Assembly: GCF_014897675.1 (NCBI RefSeq)
Contig: NZ_JABUXU010000006.1
Location: 62,001-126,000, forward strand
Length of the DNA stretch: 64,000 nt
Direction: 5' to 3'
From: Advenella sp. FME57
Lineage (GTDB): Bacteria > Pseudomonadota > Gammaproteobacteria > Burkholderiales > Burkholderiaceae_B
Below the pieces are notes generated by a model. It made no database searches and had not been told where the DNA came from. It was given only the letters and a program-made list of their open reading frames with translations. Within the stretch, counting starts at the first letter, position 1. Every line of letters begins with the position of its first letter. The position numbers and the translations under genes were made by a program. Of the stretch, positions 47,165 to 56,314 are shown in pieces.

Positions 47165-47231
47165 GGTGCACGCTTGTGCGACTGCGACGGTCGGCATCGG
47201 CTGGCCGACCCGCATTGCGGGCGATTGCACC
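47165..47231. other. Compact nested stem-loop element after ubiA
   Basis: GGTGCA (47165-47170) can pair with TGCACC (47226-47231). Inside lie GGTCGGC/GCCGACC (47189-47195 with 47204-47210, 8-base loop) and the small hairpin CCGCATTGCGG. It may be a 3' structure for ubiA or a structured RNA. No T run follows. Confidence 0.4.
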
Positions 47232-47372
47232 CGAGACATAAATGGCATTCGTTGCGCCATATTGGATCGCATGCGCACGCCCAGGCTTGCTTGCGGGCAC
47301 ATACGAAAGCCAGCTGGCAACGGCGACATTGTCGCCAAACCCACCCCACGCTCAAGCAAACCACCCGCCTGC

Positions 47373-47456
47373 GGTTAACCTGATTTTCCATCAAACCAAT
47401 ATCAACAAATAAGTCAATAAATCCAAAGGTTAACCTAAAAATAAAGGGTTAACCCT
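47373..47456. promoter_or_regulatory. Three GGTTAACC palindromes, candidate operators of putA
   Basis: GGTTAACC occurs at 47373-47380, 47428-47435 and 47447-47454. The second is extended to AGGTTAACCT and the third to AGGGTTAACCCT. The last two are 19 bp apart, nearly two helix turns. GTTGCA, the core of the E. coli PutA operator, lies at 47515-47520 just before the start codon. Confidence 0.55.
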
Positions 47457-47521
47457 AATATTAATTTAGCCACAGATTCGGTACGCTCAGCGTCATCACC
47501 CGAACCAGACTTGAGTTGCAT

Positions 47522-50500
47522 ATGGCTACGACTACTACACTAGGCATCAAGGTCGATACCGACCTGAAAAACCGCCTTCAATATCACGCAGACAAATTGA
47601 ACTGTACCCCGCACTGGCTGCACAAACAGGCCCTGATTACGTATCTGGAACAGATCGAACGCGGCCTGACGCCCGACGAGCTTCGGCATCTGGCGCCGGC
47701 CGCCACGGACAATGACGGCGCCGTGACCTATCAGCAGGACAGCCGCAAGCCGCCTTTCTACGCGTTCGGCCAGGACGTGCAGCCGCAATCGGTGTTGCGC
47801 GCCGCCATCACTTCGGCATATCGCCGGCCCGAGCCCGAATGCGTGCCATTGCTGCTGGAACAGGCCGCATTGGTCAAGCCCGAACAGACACGGGAACTGG
47901 CGCTCAAACTGGTCAAGTCGCTCAAAGAAAAAAGCCCCGGCGGCGGTGTCGAAGGCCTGATCCATGAATTTGCCCTATCCAGCCAGGAAGGCGTCGCACT
48001 CATGTGCCTGGCCGAAGCGCTGTTGCGCATCCCGGACCGCGCCACGCGCGATGCGCTTATCCGCGACAAAATCAGTCATGGCGACTGGAAATCGCATATG
48101 GGCAGCTCTCCCTCCCTGTTCGTCAACGCCGCCACCTGGGGGCTTATGCTCACAGGCAGACTGGTGGCCGTCAACAGCGAGCAGAACCTGTCCAAAGCCC
48201 TGACGCGCATGATTGCAAAAGGCGGCGAGCCGCTTATCAGGCAGGGCGTGAACATGGCCATGCGCATGATGGGCGAACAATTTGTATCGGGCCAGACTAT
48301 TTCGTCGGCCCTGGCCAACAGCCGCAAATTCGAGGCCGAGGGCTTTCGCTACAGTTACGATATGCTGGGCGAAGCTGCCACCACGGCGGCCGACGCACAG
48401 CGTTATTATGAATCATACGAACAGGCGATTCATGCCATCGGCAAAGCCTCCGGCGGGCGGGGCATTTATGAAGGGCCGGGCATTTCCATCAAACTGTCCG
48501 CCCTGCACCCACGGTACTCGCGCGCCCAGCGCGACCGCATCATGAGCGAACTGCTGCCGCGCCTGGTTGCGCTGACGCGTCTGGCCCGCTCCTACGATGT
48601 AGGCCTGAACATCGACGCTGAAGAGGCCGACCGGCTTGAACTCTCGCTGGATTTGCTGGAAGCGCTTTGTGCGACGCGTGAATTCGAAGGCTGGAATGGC
48701 ATCGGGTTTGTGATCCAGACCTATCAGAAACGCGCCCCTCATGTGATTGATTATGTTATTGATCTGGGTCGCCGCACCCGCCACCGCCTGATGATCCGAC
48801 TGGTCAAGGGCGCCTACTGGGACACCGAAATCAAACGCGCGCAACTGGATGGCCTGGAAGGCTATCCGGTGTATACCCGCAAGGTCTACACCGATGTCTC
48901 CTACCTGGCTTGTGCCCGCAAACTGCTGTCGGCGCCCGATGCCGTGTACCCGCAATTTGCCACGCACAATGCGCAAACGCTGGCTGCCATTTATCACCTG
49001 GCAGGAAACAATTACTACCCAGGCCAGTATGAATTTCAGTGCCTGCATGGCATGGGTGAACCACTGTATTCCGAAGTGGTCGGCAGCAAGAAGCTGAATC
49101 GTCCCTGCCGTATTTATGCACCCGTTGGCACACACGAAACGCTGCTGGCCTATCTGGTGCGACGCCTGCTGGAAAACGGCGCCAATACGTCATTTGTCAA
49201 TCAGATCGGCGACGATAACATTGATATCAATACACTGGTTGCCAATCCGATCGAGGTGGCCAGCGCCATAACGCCGCTGGGCGCGCCGCACGAGAAAATT
49301 GCGCTGCCGCGCGATTTGTACAACACCGATGGCAAACCCGGCAGACGCAATTCCAGCGGTCTGGACCTGAGCAACGAGCATCGCCTGGGCTCTCTTGCCG
49401 CGGCGCTACTCAATGGCGCCACCCAGCCCTGGCTGGCCGCACCCACGCTGTACAACGCCGACAGCAGCGAAAGCGACACCGCAAACCGCAAGCCTATGCT
49501 CAATCCAGCCGACCATCGCGATGTGGTCGGGCAAGTGATTGAAGCGAGTACGCAGGATGTGGACCAGGCCATGGCTGCAGCCACCACGATGGCGCCTATC
49601 TGGCAAGCCACGCCCATCGAAGACCGGGCCAATGCCCTGCGCCGTGCCGCGCAGTTGCTGGAGTCGCGCATGCAGCCATTGCTTGGCCTGATCGTGCGCG
49701 AAGCCGGTAAATCGCTGCCCAACGCCATTGCCGAGGTGCGCGAAGCCGTAGACTTCCTGCGCTATTATGCCGATCAGATCGAAGACAACTTCAATGAAGA
49801 CCATCATCGTCCACTGGGACCGGTGCTGTGCATCAGCCCCTGGAACTTCCCGCTGGCAATCTTCACCGGGCAGGTCAGCGCCGCGCTGGCAGCCGGAAAC
49901 ACCGTACTGGCCAAACCGGCCGAGCAGACCCCATTGATTGCGGCGCAGGCCGTGGCCATCCTGCATGAAGCCGGCATCCCCAAAGAAGCGGTACAGCTGC
50001 TGCCAGGCGCGGGCGAAACCGTAGGCGATCAGCTCGTGTCGCACCCGGACATTCGCGGCGTGATGTTTACCGGCTCCACCGAAGTGGCGCGCATTATTGC
50101 CGGCAAGCTGGCCGGCCGCCTGGACAACCACGGCCACCCGATCCCGCTGATTGCCGAGACCGGGGGCCAGAACGCCCTGATCGTAGACTCCTCTGCCCTG
50201 GCAGAACAGGTTGTCTACGACGTGCTCAACTCCGCGTTTGATTCTGCCGGTCAGCGCTGCTCTGCCCTGCGGGTGCTGTGTATTCAGGAAGATGCTGCCG
50301 ATCACGTACTAACCATGATCAAGGGCGCCATGAAGGAATTGTCGGTAGGCTGCCCCGATCTGCTGTCTACCGATGTGGGTCCGGTCATCGACGCGCAGGC
50401 GCGCCAGATCATCGAGCGCCATATACTCAAAATGCGCCAGTCAGGACATGCGGTGGAACAGCTGCCAATGGACGCGTCCACCGAAAAAGGCACTTTTGTC

Positions 50501-51346
50501 TCACCGGCAATTATCGAGCTCAATGACATCAGCGAGCTTGAGCGCGAAGTATTCGGCCCCGTACTGCACGTGGTGCGCTACAAACGGCCAGAGCTGGATG
50601 CACTGGTCGACAAAATCAATGCGACCGGCTATGGCCTGACATTCGGCATCCATTCGCGCATCGATGAGACCATCGCCCGCGTCAGCAACCGTATCCATGC
50701 CGGCAATATTTATGTCAACCGTAATATCGTGGGCGCCGTGGTAGGGGTTCAACCTTTCGGCGGCCAGGGACTGTCGGGAACCGGCCCCAAAGCGGGCGGC
50801 CCCCTGTACCTGTATCGCCTGCTGTCGCAGGGCAATGACGACATGCCAAGAGGCATTGATCTGCCGGGCCTCAATCCTGCCGGCACGCTCTTGCCCGGCC
50901 CCACCGGAGAGACCAATGTCTATCGCCTTGTACCCCGGGGTACGGTGCTGGCCTGGCCTGCCTCGGCTGAAGGCGCACGCCTGCAGCTGGAGCAAATTCT
51001 TGAAACCGGCAACCAGGCCTTGTTTGTGGACACACCTTCGGTACGGGGCTGGATCGGCGCAATCGCAAATGCAGACAACCGGCAGCGCATTGAGTTTATT
51101 GCCGAAGAGCGGATCGATGACGCGGTCCTGGATGCGGCACTGTTCGAAGGCGATGGCGATACCCTGCGCCGCTTGAACTTGCAACTGGCCGCAAAAAAAG
51201 GGCCGATTGTTATTGCCCAGGGCCTGCAAACCGATGAAATTACACATGGGCATCGCTATGCCATCAGCGGCCTGGTGCACGAACAAAGCATCAGCACCAA
51301 TACCGCTGCGGCTGGCGGCAATGCAAGCCTGATGACGATCGCTTAG
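47522..51346 (+). CDS. putA: Trifunctional PutA: proline dehydrogenase, P5C dehydrogenase and DNA-binding repressor
   Basis: A 1274-residue protein that oxidises proline to glutamate. Residues 1-45 resemble a ribbon-helix-helix DNA-binding domain (TTLGIKVDTDLKNRLQYHAD), so it should repress its own gene. About residues 190-480 form the proline dehydrogenase barrel (GPGISIKLSALHPRY; RLVKGAYWDTE). About 560-1060 form the P5C dehydrogenase, with general base E879 in ETGGQNALIV and catalytic C913 in AGQRCSALRV. A long C-terminal domain completes the long-form PutA. I use the ATG at 47522; a TTG lies two codons upstream. A terminator follows, and the gene is convergent with the solute-binding protein gene. 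Confidence 0.97.
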   Translation: MATTTTLGIKVDTDLKNRLQYHADKLNCTPHWLHKQALITYLEQIERGLTPDELRHLAPAATDNDGAVTYQQDSRKPPFYAFGQDVQPQSVLRAAITSAYRRPEPECVPLLLEQAALVKPEQTRELALKLVKSLKEKSPGGGVEGLIHEFALSSQEGVALMCLAEALLRIPDRATRDALIRDKISHGDWKSHMGSSPSLFVNAATWGLMLTGRLVAVNSEQNLSKALTRMIAKGGEPLIRQGVNMAMRMMGEQFVSGQTISSALANSRKFEAEGFRYSYDMLGEAATTAADAQRYYESYEQAIHAIGKASGGRGIYEGPGISIKLSALHPRYSRAQRDRIMSELLPRLVALTRLARSYDVGLNIDAEEADRLELSLDLLEALCATREFEGWNGIGFVIQTYQKRAPHVIDYVIDLGRRTRHRLMIRLVKGAYWDTEIKRAQLDGLEGYPVYTRKVYTDVSYLACARKLLSAPDAVYPQFATHNAQTLAAIYHLAGNNYYPGQYEFQCLHGMGEPLYSEVVGSKKLNRPCRIYAPVGTHETLLAYLVRRLLENGANTSFVNQIGDDNIDINTLVANPIEVASAITPLGAPHEKIALPRDLYNTDGKPGRRNSSGLDLSNEHRLGSLAAALLNGATQPWLAAPTLYNADSSESDTANRKPMLNPADHRDVVGQVIEASTQDVDQAMAAATTMAPIWQATPIEDRANALRRAAQLLESRMQPLLGLIVREAGKSLPNAIAEVREAVDFLRYYADQIEDNFNEDHHRPLGPVLCISPWNFPLAIFTGQVSAALAAGNTVLAKPAEQTPLIAAQAVAILHEAGIPKEAVQLLPGAGETVGDQLVSHPDIRGVMFTGSTEVARIIAGKLAGRLDNHGHPIPLIAETGGQNALIVDSSALAEQVVYDVLNSAFDSAGQRCSALRVLCIQEDAADHVLTMIKGAMKELSVGCPDLLSTDVGPVIDAQARQIIERHILKMRQSGHAVEQLPMDASTEKGTFVSPAIIELNDISELEREVFGPVLHVVRYKRPELDALVDKINATGYGLTFGIHSRIDETIARVSNRIHAGNIYVNRNIVGAVVGVQPFGGQGLSGTGPKAGGPLYLYRLLSQGNDDMPRGIDLPGLNPAGTLLPGPTGETNVYRLVPRGTVLAWPASAEGARLQLEQILETGNQALFVDTPSVRGWIGAIANADNRQRIEFIAEERIDDAVLDAALFEGDGDTLRRLNLQLAAKKGPIVIAQGLQTDEITHGHRYAISGLVHEQSISTNTAAAGGNASLMTIA

Positions 51347-51391
51347 TGGTTGCAGGGGGCCTGGATAGCGGGTACAAACCGTCACGCCCGC

Positions 51392-51436
51392 TGCGCCGGG
51401 CAAGGGAACTGCCTTTGGGTCCGGCGCACCATTTTT
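51392..51436 (+). terminator. Terminator of putA
   Basis: TGCGCCGG (51392-51399) pairs with CCGGCGCA (51421-51428), and inside CAAGGG pairs with CCTTTG. CCATTTTT follows. This is a long stem with a short T run, 45 bp beyond the putA stop. Confidence 0.7.
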
Positions 51437-51473
51437 CCTTTGGAGATTCTGCCTTGGAGACGTTGCCCAGGCG

Positions 51474-52685
51474 TTAGCGGCCAGTATCGGTAGCGGTGGG
51501 CGTGCTCTGCCCCGCCTTATCCAGTTCGGCGCCGCTTGCAGCCGGGGCGGCCTCATCAACAGGGGGCGGCTCGGGATTCGGTGAAGCCGGTACGGCAGAT
51601 GCCGGGACTGCTGCCGGATCACTGGCCGGCGGCAATTTCGGTCCGCGTTTGATATCAGCGTTGGCGATGGTGATCAGATCCTGCCCGATTCTCTCGGACC
51701 AATTCTGCAGCACGCCGGATGCGGCATTTTTGAATGCCGCCCTCTGCTGATTAGTCAACCGCGTCACTTGTACACCGGCCTGCTCCAGTTGGCCAACCGT
51801 TTCATCCACTGCCTGGGTTGCAGCCTGCGACGTCAGAATCGGCGCGGTTTCGCTGATGGCCTGCTCGGCTGCTGCGCGCACTTGTTGCTGGTCTTCACGC
51901 GACCAGTTATTCCAGACATTTTTATTGACTGCAATAAAAATTGGCTCTGCCGGATAATTCCACACCGTCAGGTATTTCTGGCCCATTTCATTGAACTTGA
52001 AGCCGGTAAATACCGAGAGCGGATTATCCTGGCCATCAATGGCCTTTTTCTGCAACGCATCGGGCACCCCTGTCAGATTCAGCTGCACCGGCGCTGCGCC
52101 CAGGGCCTTGAAAAAGTCCATGAACAGCGGCAAACCAATCACACGAATACGCATACCCTTCAAGTCGGCAGGCGCCTGCACAGGTCGCAGCGCATTACTT
52201 AGCTGACGATAGCCCGATGAGCCCCAGGCCAGGGTCACAATACCCGCCTTGTCCATATTGTCCCGTACCAGGTTGCCCAGGTCGCCACGAATCAATGCCG
52301 CAGTCCCGTCAATATCGGGAACAAAAAAGGGAAGAGAAAATATCGACAGCGCGCGAAACTGGCTTGACCAGTTGCTGGCCGAAGCAACAGCCATATCGGC
52401 CACCCCCTGGCGCACCGCCGTCGCTTCACGGGTCTGCTCGCCTTTGACCAGCGACGCGTTGGGATACATGCGGATATTTACACGCCCTTCGGTTTTTTCC
52501 GCCACCAGCTCGCGCCAGCGTTTGGCGGTGCGCCCGATGGCAATCCGCTCATCGGATACAAAGGAAAGCGAATACTCGGGCTTATAGCCACCCGCGCTTT
52601 GTGCCGAGGCCGGGCCAGCATGCAGCAGCAAGAATGCAGCACAGGCTCCAGGAAGCAAAAACCTGCACAATACTACCCTTTTCAT
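51474..52685 (-). CDS. TRAP-type C4-dicarboxylate-like solute-binding protein (DctP family) with Pro/Ala-rich tail
   Basis: A 403-residue periplasmic binding protein with a signal peptide of about 28 residues ending in PASA. The DctP fold is supported by YPNASLVKGEQTREATAVRQGVADM, LKGMRIRVIGLPLFMDFFKALGAAPVQL and the middle DGQDNPLSVF segment. After about residue 345 a low-complexity tail of roughly 55 residues rich in Pro, Ala and Ser is added. No DctQ or DctM membrane partners are present. It lies 41 bp downstream of the T6SS pseudokinase on the same strand, without a visible terminator, so it is probably the last gene of that operon. Ligand unknown. Confidence 0.85.
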   Translation of the reverse strand: MKRVVLCRFLLPGACAAFLLLHAGPASAQSAGGYKPEYSLSFVSDERIAIGRTAKRWRELVAEKTEGRVNIRMYPNASLVKGEQTREATAVRQGVADMAVASASNWSSQFRALSIFSLPFFVPDIDGTAALIRGDLGNLVRDNMDKAGIVTLAWGSSGYRQLSNALRPVQAPADLKGMRIRVIGLPLFMDFFKALGAAPVQLNLTGVPDALQKKAIDGQDNPLSVFTGFKFNEMGQKYLTVWNYPAEPIFIAVNKNVWNNWSREDQQQVRAAAEQAISETAPILTSQAATQAVDETVGQLEQAGVQVTRLTNQQRAAFKNAASGVLQNWSERIGQDLITIANADIKRGPKLPPASDPAAVPASAVPASPNPEPPPVDEAAPAASGAELDKAGQSTPTATDTGR

Positions 52686-52726
52686 TCCGTGAACATCCGT
52701 ATTAGTGATTGATCGTACCTCGCATG

Positions 52727-55519
52727 TTACTGGAATTGGTGTACAACGGTGATATTTTCACCGGCCTTGACGGTAATCACCCGGACATAACGCGGCAAAT
52801 CCCCGTTTGTAATCATCACATTATAGGTGCCGGGAGCCAACTGCACACTGCGAAATGGCGGGCTGGCGCCGCGAGATCGTCCGTTGATGAACACATTGCC
52901 CCACGGCCGTATCACAAAGGAAACCGTACCTTTTGAGGTACTGCGTGTAGCGCCTGCGCTTCGCTCGGCACGTGCCTCGGCAGCACGTCGGCGTTCACGC
53001 TCTTTTTTCAGGCGCGCATCTTGCTGGCGGGCTTTCTCCAGCGCCGCCTGCTCTTTGGCCTGATTCGCTTCCTCTTCGCGCGCAGCATCAGCCGCTTTCA
53101 TTTCAACGGACTCGTTTATGCCCGAAGCCGGTGCAGCGCTTTGCGCCGTGGATGTTTGGTCCGCAGCAGCGGCGCTGGCGGGACTCGTTGCCGCCTGATT
53201 GTCCGTGACCGCATTGGTATTGGCAGTGTTATTGGCTGCAGTTTCGGCCCCGGTAGCCGCTGGCGTGCCGCTTTCTGTTGGCACCTCTGCACCAGCAGCC
53301 GGACTGGTGCTGCCAGCAGCGGCGGAGGGTGTCTCCTGGACAAACGTACTGGTGCGTCCCGACAGTGCGCCCTGTGTGGCTGTCTCGGGCGCTGCCGGTG
53401 TACTCGCAGCAGTATCCCCAGCCGTACCTGCTGCAGGCGCTGCCGATGAAGGTTGTTGGCTTGCCGCAGCCAGACGCGCCTCTTCTGCCTTGGTTGCTTC
53501 TTCGATGCGTCGAGCTTCCTGCTCACGACGTGCCTGCTCTGCAGTGGCCTGGTCGTTGGCAACAGCGCTATCCGCAGCCCCTGGCATCTGCGCAGCGGTC
53601 CCGCCGGTGGCGCTCAGCGTATTGCTTTGCTCCGTGGGCATGGGGCTGGCGCCCGTTGCCGACGGTGCAGTGGCCGCGGTCGCTGCAGCCGACTGCGCAT
53701 TGCCTGGGCCGGAAGCCGGCTCGTTAGCGGCAGGCGGTGTGCTCGCCGCCGTTTGCGCCGAATCGGTCACCGGTGCAGTATTGCTGATGGCCGGGTCCTG
53801 ACCCGCAGCTTCACCCGTCGGCGCGGCTGCCGGCGAAGACTGTCCTGCCGCACCCGATGCGGCTGTGCTCTCGACATTACCGGCATCTGTTGATGCAGCA
53901 TTATCCGCAGCTGTAGCCGCATCGGTTGCCGGCGCAGCCTCTGAAGGTGACTGCGATGTGTCAGAGGAAGGTTCGCCAGCCTGGTCGGCCGTCGCCGATG
54001 GGGTTGCAGTGGTGGCGGGCGCCTGCGGCGTTGCCGGTTCAGTAGAGGTCGCCACCGGGGGCGTGTCGGCCTCTTTTTGACCCCCAAAACCGAAATAGGC
54101 GCCTGCTGCGATGGCAGCCAACACAAGGGCAATCAGCAGCACCGGCGCATTCTTTTTTTCCTCCCGGGGTGGCGCAGGGGCAGCAGGTCCGCCGCCCCCG
54201 GGGGCGGCCGGCGGAGAACCGGACACGCCGCCGCTGTCTGTCTCTCTTGCCGCTGCCCCATGACTACCCGCCACGGCTTTTTGCTCGCCAGCGCCTGCGT
54301 CTGTCGGCGCGTCCGATGTTGCAGTCACGTTGCCAGCCGCAGCAGTGTCGGTCGCTGCAGCCGCTTGATGATCGGCACTACCCTGTTCACTTGCCAGATG
54401 AGCCGCACCCGCCGCACCGGCTACGCCGGTAGTACCCATGGCGGCCAGTCTGGCGCGTTCACTTTCATCGTGATGAGGCTGCGTTTCGTTTGCCCCCGCG
54501 CTCGTGGATGTAGCAGCATCGCGGCGCGACTGGCTTTGCGCCTGTTCTGCCCTGGCTTGTTCTGCCCTGGCTTGTTCTACCCTGGCTTGTTCTGCCCTGG
54601 CCTGCTCTGCTCTGGCCTGCTCTGCCCTGACTTGTTCTGCTCTGGCTTGTTCTGCGCGGATCTGTTCCTGTCTGGCAGCTTGCTCGCTGGCTTGCGCTTG
54701 CCGAGCCTGCTCAGCCTGTGCTGCTTCAGCCTCCTGGGCATTACGCAGGGCTTCTTCCTGAGCCTGTCGTGCCTGCTCAGTCTGGTGTGTCGACTCCTGC
54801 TCCGCGGCTGGTGGCTGCCCGCTTCCCTCGTCCTCACGCCTACCGCTGCCTGCTGCGGGGCTCAGGATTCCCTGAGCGGCCAGACCACCTGCAACCGCGC
54901 CGGGCACCGCTATGCCGCCCGATGTCGAAGGCGCCACCGGCATAGCCGGTGTGGCGGCCGACAATCCCATCATGGACGATAGTTCATCGACCGATTGCAA
55001 ACGCAAGGCAGACTGCAGCACCGTGCTCAAATCCACCGTGCGCAGAAACTGGCGCGAATAGCCCGCAGGCGCCGCTGCCGCCAGCGGTTCCTGCGTATCC
55101 TTGACAAAACGACGCACCGGGCTTTGCGGCGTCTGCCCGCAAATCATGGCCCGCAACAGGGCGCCCAGGCCGTAAACGTCGGTCCAGGGGCCGATACGCC
55201 AAGCCGCATCGTCAGTCTGCAACTCGATGGCGGAAAAGGCTTCCGTGCCCGGCACAACGTGGGTCCCTTGCTTGACAAAAGGCTGGCCGACACCCGGCAG
55301 TAGCTTGGCACGGCCTACCGGGTCCAGAAAAACGGTTTGCATGGACCACAGACCATAGGCACGCTGCTGTGCATGTAGTGCCTTCAGTTGTGGCAGCAAA
55401 TCCAGCACCAGATCTTCCAGCTGTCCCTGTGATGCAGATCCTGTCCCCAATCCGGTCTTTTCCAGCGGCTGCCATGAGGGGTCGACGTTGCTTATAAGGT
55501 CCTGTAACGAGGTCGCCAT
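52727..55519 (-). CDS. T6SS-linked transmembrane pseudokinase with C-terminal PEGA-like domain
   Basis: A 930-residue protein. Residues about 35-186 match the C-lobe of a Ser/Thr kinase: PGTEAFSAIEL as the activation-loop end and WTDVYGLGALLRAMICG as subdomain IX. The Gly-rich loop and HRDxKxxN are absent (LHAQQRAYGLWSMQTVFLD where they should be), so it is probably inactive. Then come a Glu/Gln/Ala coiled coil (245-330, AEQAR repeats), a membrane helix (457-478), a long Ala/Ser/Thr/Pro stretch with short coiled coils, and a C-terminal beta domain resembling PEGA (GTVSFVIRPWGNVFINGRSRG; LAPGTYNVMI; last 70 residues). It lies 49 bp downstream of tagF in the T6SS operon, where active PpkA kinases sit in other species. 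Confidence 0.75.
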   Translation of the reverse strand: MATSLQDLISNVDPSWQPLEKTGLGTGSASQGQLEDLVLDLLPQLKALHAQQRAYGLWSMQTVFLDPVGRAKLLPGVGQPFVKQGTHVVPGTEAFSAIELQTDDAAWRIGPWTDVYGLGALLRAMICGQTPQSPVRRFVKDTQEPLAAAAPAGYSRQFLRTVDLSTVLQSALRLQSVDELSSMMGLSAATPAMPVAPSTSGGIAVPGAVAGGLAAQGILSPAAGSGRREDEGSGQPPAAEQESTHQTEQARQAQEEALRNAQEAEAAQAEQARQAQASEQAARQEQIRAEQARAEQVRAEQARAEQARAEQARVEQARAEQARAEQAQSQSRRDAATSTSAGANETQPHHDESERARLAAMGTTGVAGAAGAAHLASEQGSADHQAAAATDTAAAGNVTATSDAPTDAGAGEQKAVAGSHGAAARETDSGGVSGSPPAAPGGGGPAAPAPPREEKKNAPVLLIALVLAAIAAGAYFGFGGQKEADTPPVATSTEPATPQAPATTATPSATADQAGEPSSDTSQSPSEAAPATDAATAADNAASTDAGNVESTAASGAAGQSSPAAAPTGEAAGQDPAISNTAPVTDSAQTAASTPPAANEPASGPGNAQSAAATAATAPSATGASPMPTEQSNTLSATGGTAAQMPGAADSAVANDQATAEQARREQEARRIEEATKAEEARLAAASQQPSSAAPAAGTAGDTAASTPAAPETATQGALSGRTSTFVQETPSAAAGSTSPAAGAEVPTESGTPAATGAETAANNTANTNAVTDNQAATSPASAAAADQTSTAQSAAPASGINESVEMKAADAAREEEANQAKEQAALEKARQQDARLKKERERRRAAEARAERSAGATRSTSKGTVSFVIRPWGNVFINGRSRGASPPFRSVQLAPGTYNVMITNGDLPRYVRVITVKAGENITVVHQFQ
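54541..54665. repeat. 15-bp tandem repeats coding for AEQAR units
   Basis: About eight in-frame copies of a 15-bp unit (plus strand CTGGCTTGTTCTGCC) inside the pseudokinase gene encode repeated AEQAR/VEQAR/AEQVR pentapeptides of the coiled-coil segment. Copy number could vary by slippage. Confidence 0.8.
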
Positions 55520-55568
55520 AATGTTGTTTCCTATGCCAGGCTTGTCAAATGCATTAATCGGTAAATAG

Positions 55569-56312
55569 CTACAATCTGAAATTGGTGTGCGTGATAAACA
55601 GCGAATTGAACAGTGTAATATTCAACGCGCCGCCATGCACCATGGACTTTTGCGCAGCACCATTGGCCTGGTTGGTCCACCAGTAACTGTTATGTGCATC
55701 GCTGTTAAAGCATAGGGCCAGCTCCGGCCAGCGCGAGTCGTTCTGGTCCAGCTTTTCAATCGGCGCAGTTTCATGGCCGCCGTTCAGAATATCCAGAATA
55801 TCACTGCTGCCATCGTCTTCTATCATTTGCGTAGAAGCGCGTGTCAGCATTTGCGTCAACGTGCCGCGAGCCCCCTGGATATTCTGCTCGAACTGCGTGG
55901 CCGAGCAGCCATGTCCGACGGCAGCCAGCAGGCTGCGCCCCAGCTGCTCGTAAAACCGCCCCGAACCCGACACCTGCTGCGCTTCGTACTGCGTTGCCGG
56001 CACATATAGAACCGCCATCAATGGATAGGCGCGTCCCACCCGGTCGCGGCTTGGCGCCAGACATCCCATCTGCACCATATCGCACCCGAGCGAAGCGGGA
56101 ATCAGGAAATTCCAGATGGGCGCACTCAGATATTCCTGCTCGGCCGACAGCAACACCGATTCATGCATGGCAACAAGACCCGAACTGAGCCAACGGTGCC
56201 ACCAGCCGATCAGGCTCTGATCGAGCCGTCGATGCACAAAATCACCACTGGAGGGCATTTTTCCATACCAGCCCAGCGATTCGGAAAGTTGGTCAATACT
56301 GATTCCGCCCAT
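55569..56312 (-). CDS. tagF: T6SS-associated protein TagF
   Basis: A 247-residue protein of the TagF family, a cytoplasmic post-translational repressor of type VI secretion in Pseudomonas aeruginosa. The start LGWYGKMPSSGDFVHRRL is diagnostic, as is SRDRVGRAYPL. I use the ATG at 56312, which follows AGGGAAGGG and lies 3 bp beyond the overlapping tssM stop; the frame starts 7 codons earlier inside tssM. It is next to the pseudokinase gene, which matches the usual TagF-PpkA neighbourhood. Confidence 0.93.
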   Translation of the reverse strand: MGGISIDQLSESLGWYGKMPSSGDFVHRRLDQSLIGWWHRWLSSGLVAMHESVLLSAEQEYLSAPIWNFLIPASLGCDMVQMGCLAPSRDRVGRAYPLMAVLYVPATQYEAQQVSGSGRFYEQLGRSLLAAVGHGCSATQFEQNIQGARGTLTQMLTRASTQMIEDDGSSDILDILNGGHETAPIEKLDQNDSRWPELALCFNSDAHNSYWWTNQANGAAQKSMVHGGALNITLFNSLFITHTNFRL

Positions 56313-56314
56313 GT

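Larger units (their letters stand above)
47154..47521. other. 368-bp regulatory region between ubiA and putA
   Basis: No gene is recognised. The left part holds nested inverted repeats (see 47165-47231) and the right part is AT-rich with three GGTTAACC palindromes. It should contain the putA promoter. Confidence 0.6.

Noticed and set aside
50501-51622. A 373-codon minus-strand frame across the end of putA
   Set aside because: It is antisense to the P5C dehydrogenase domain and runs into the solute-binding protein gene; no motifs.
52972-54982. Several plus-strand frames with Cys/Ser/Ala-rich translations opposite the pseudokinase gene
   Set aside because: These are mirror images of its Ala/Gln/Ser repeats, not genes.
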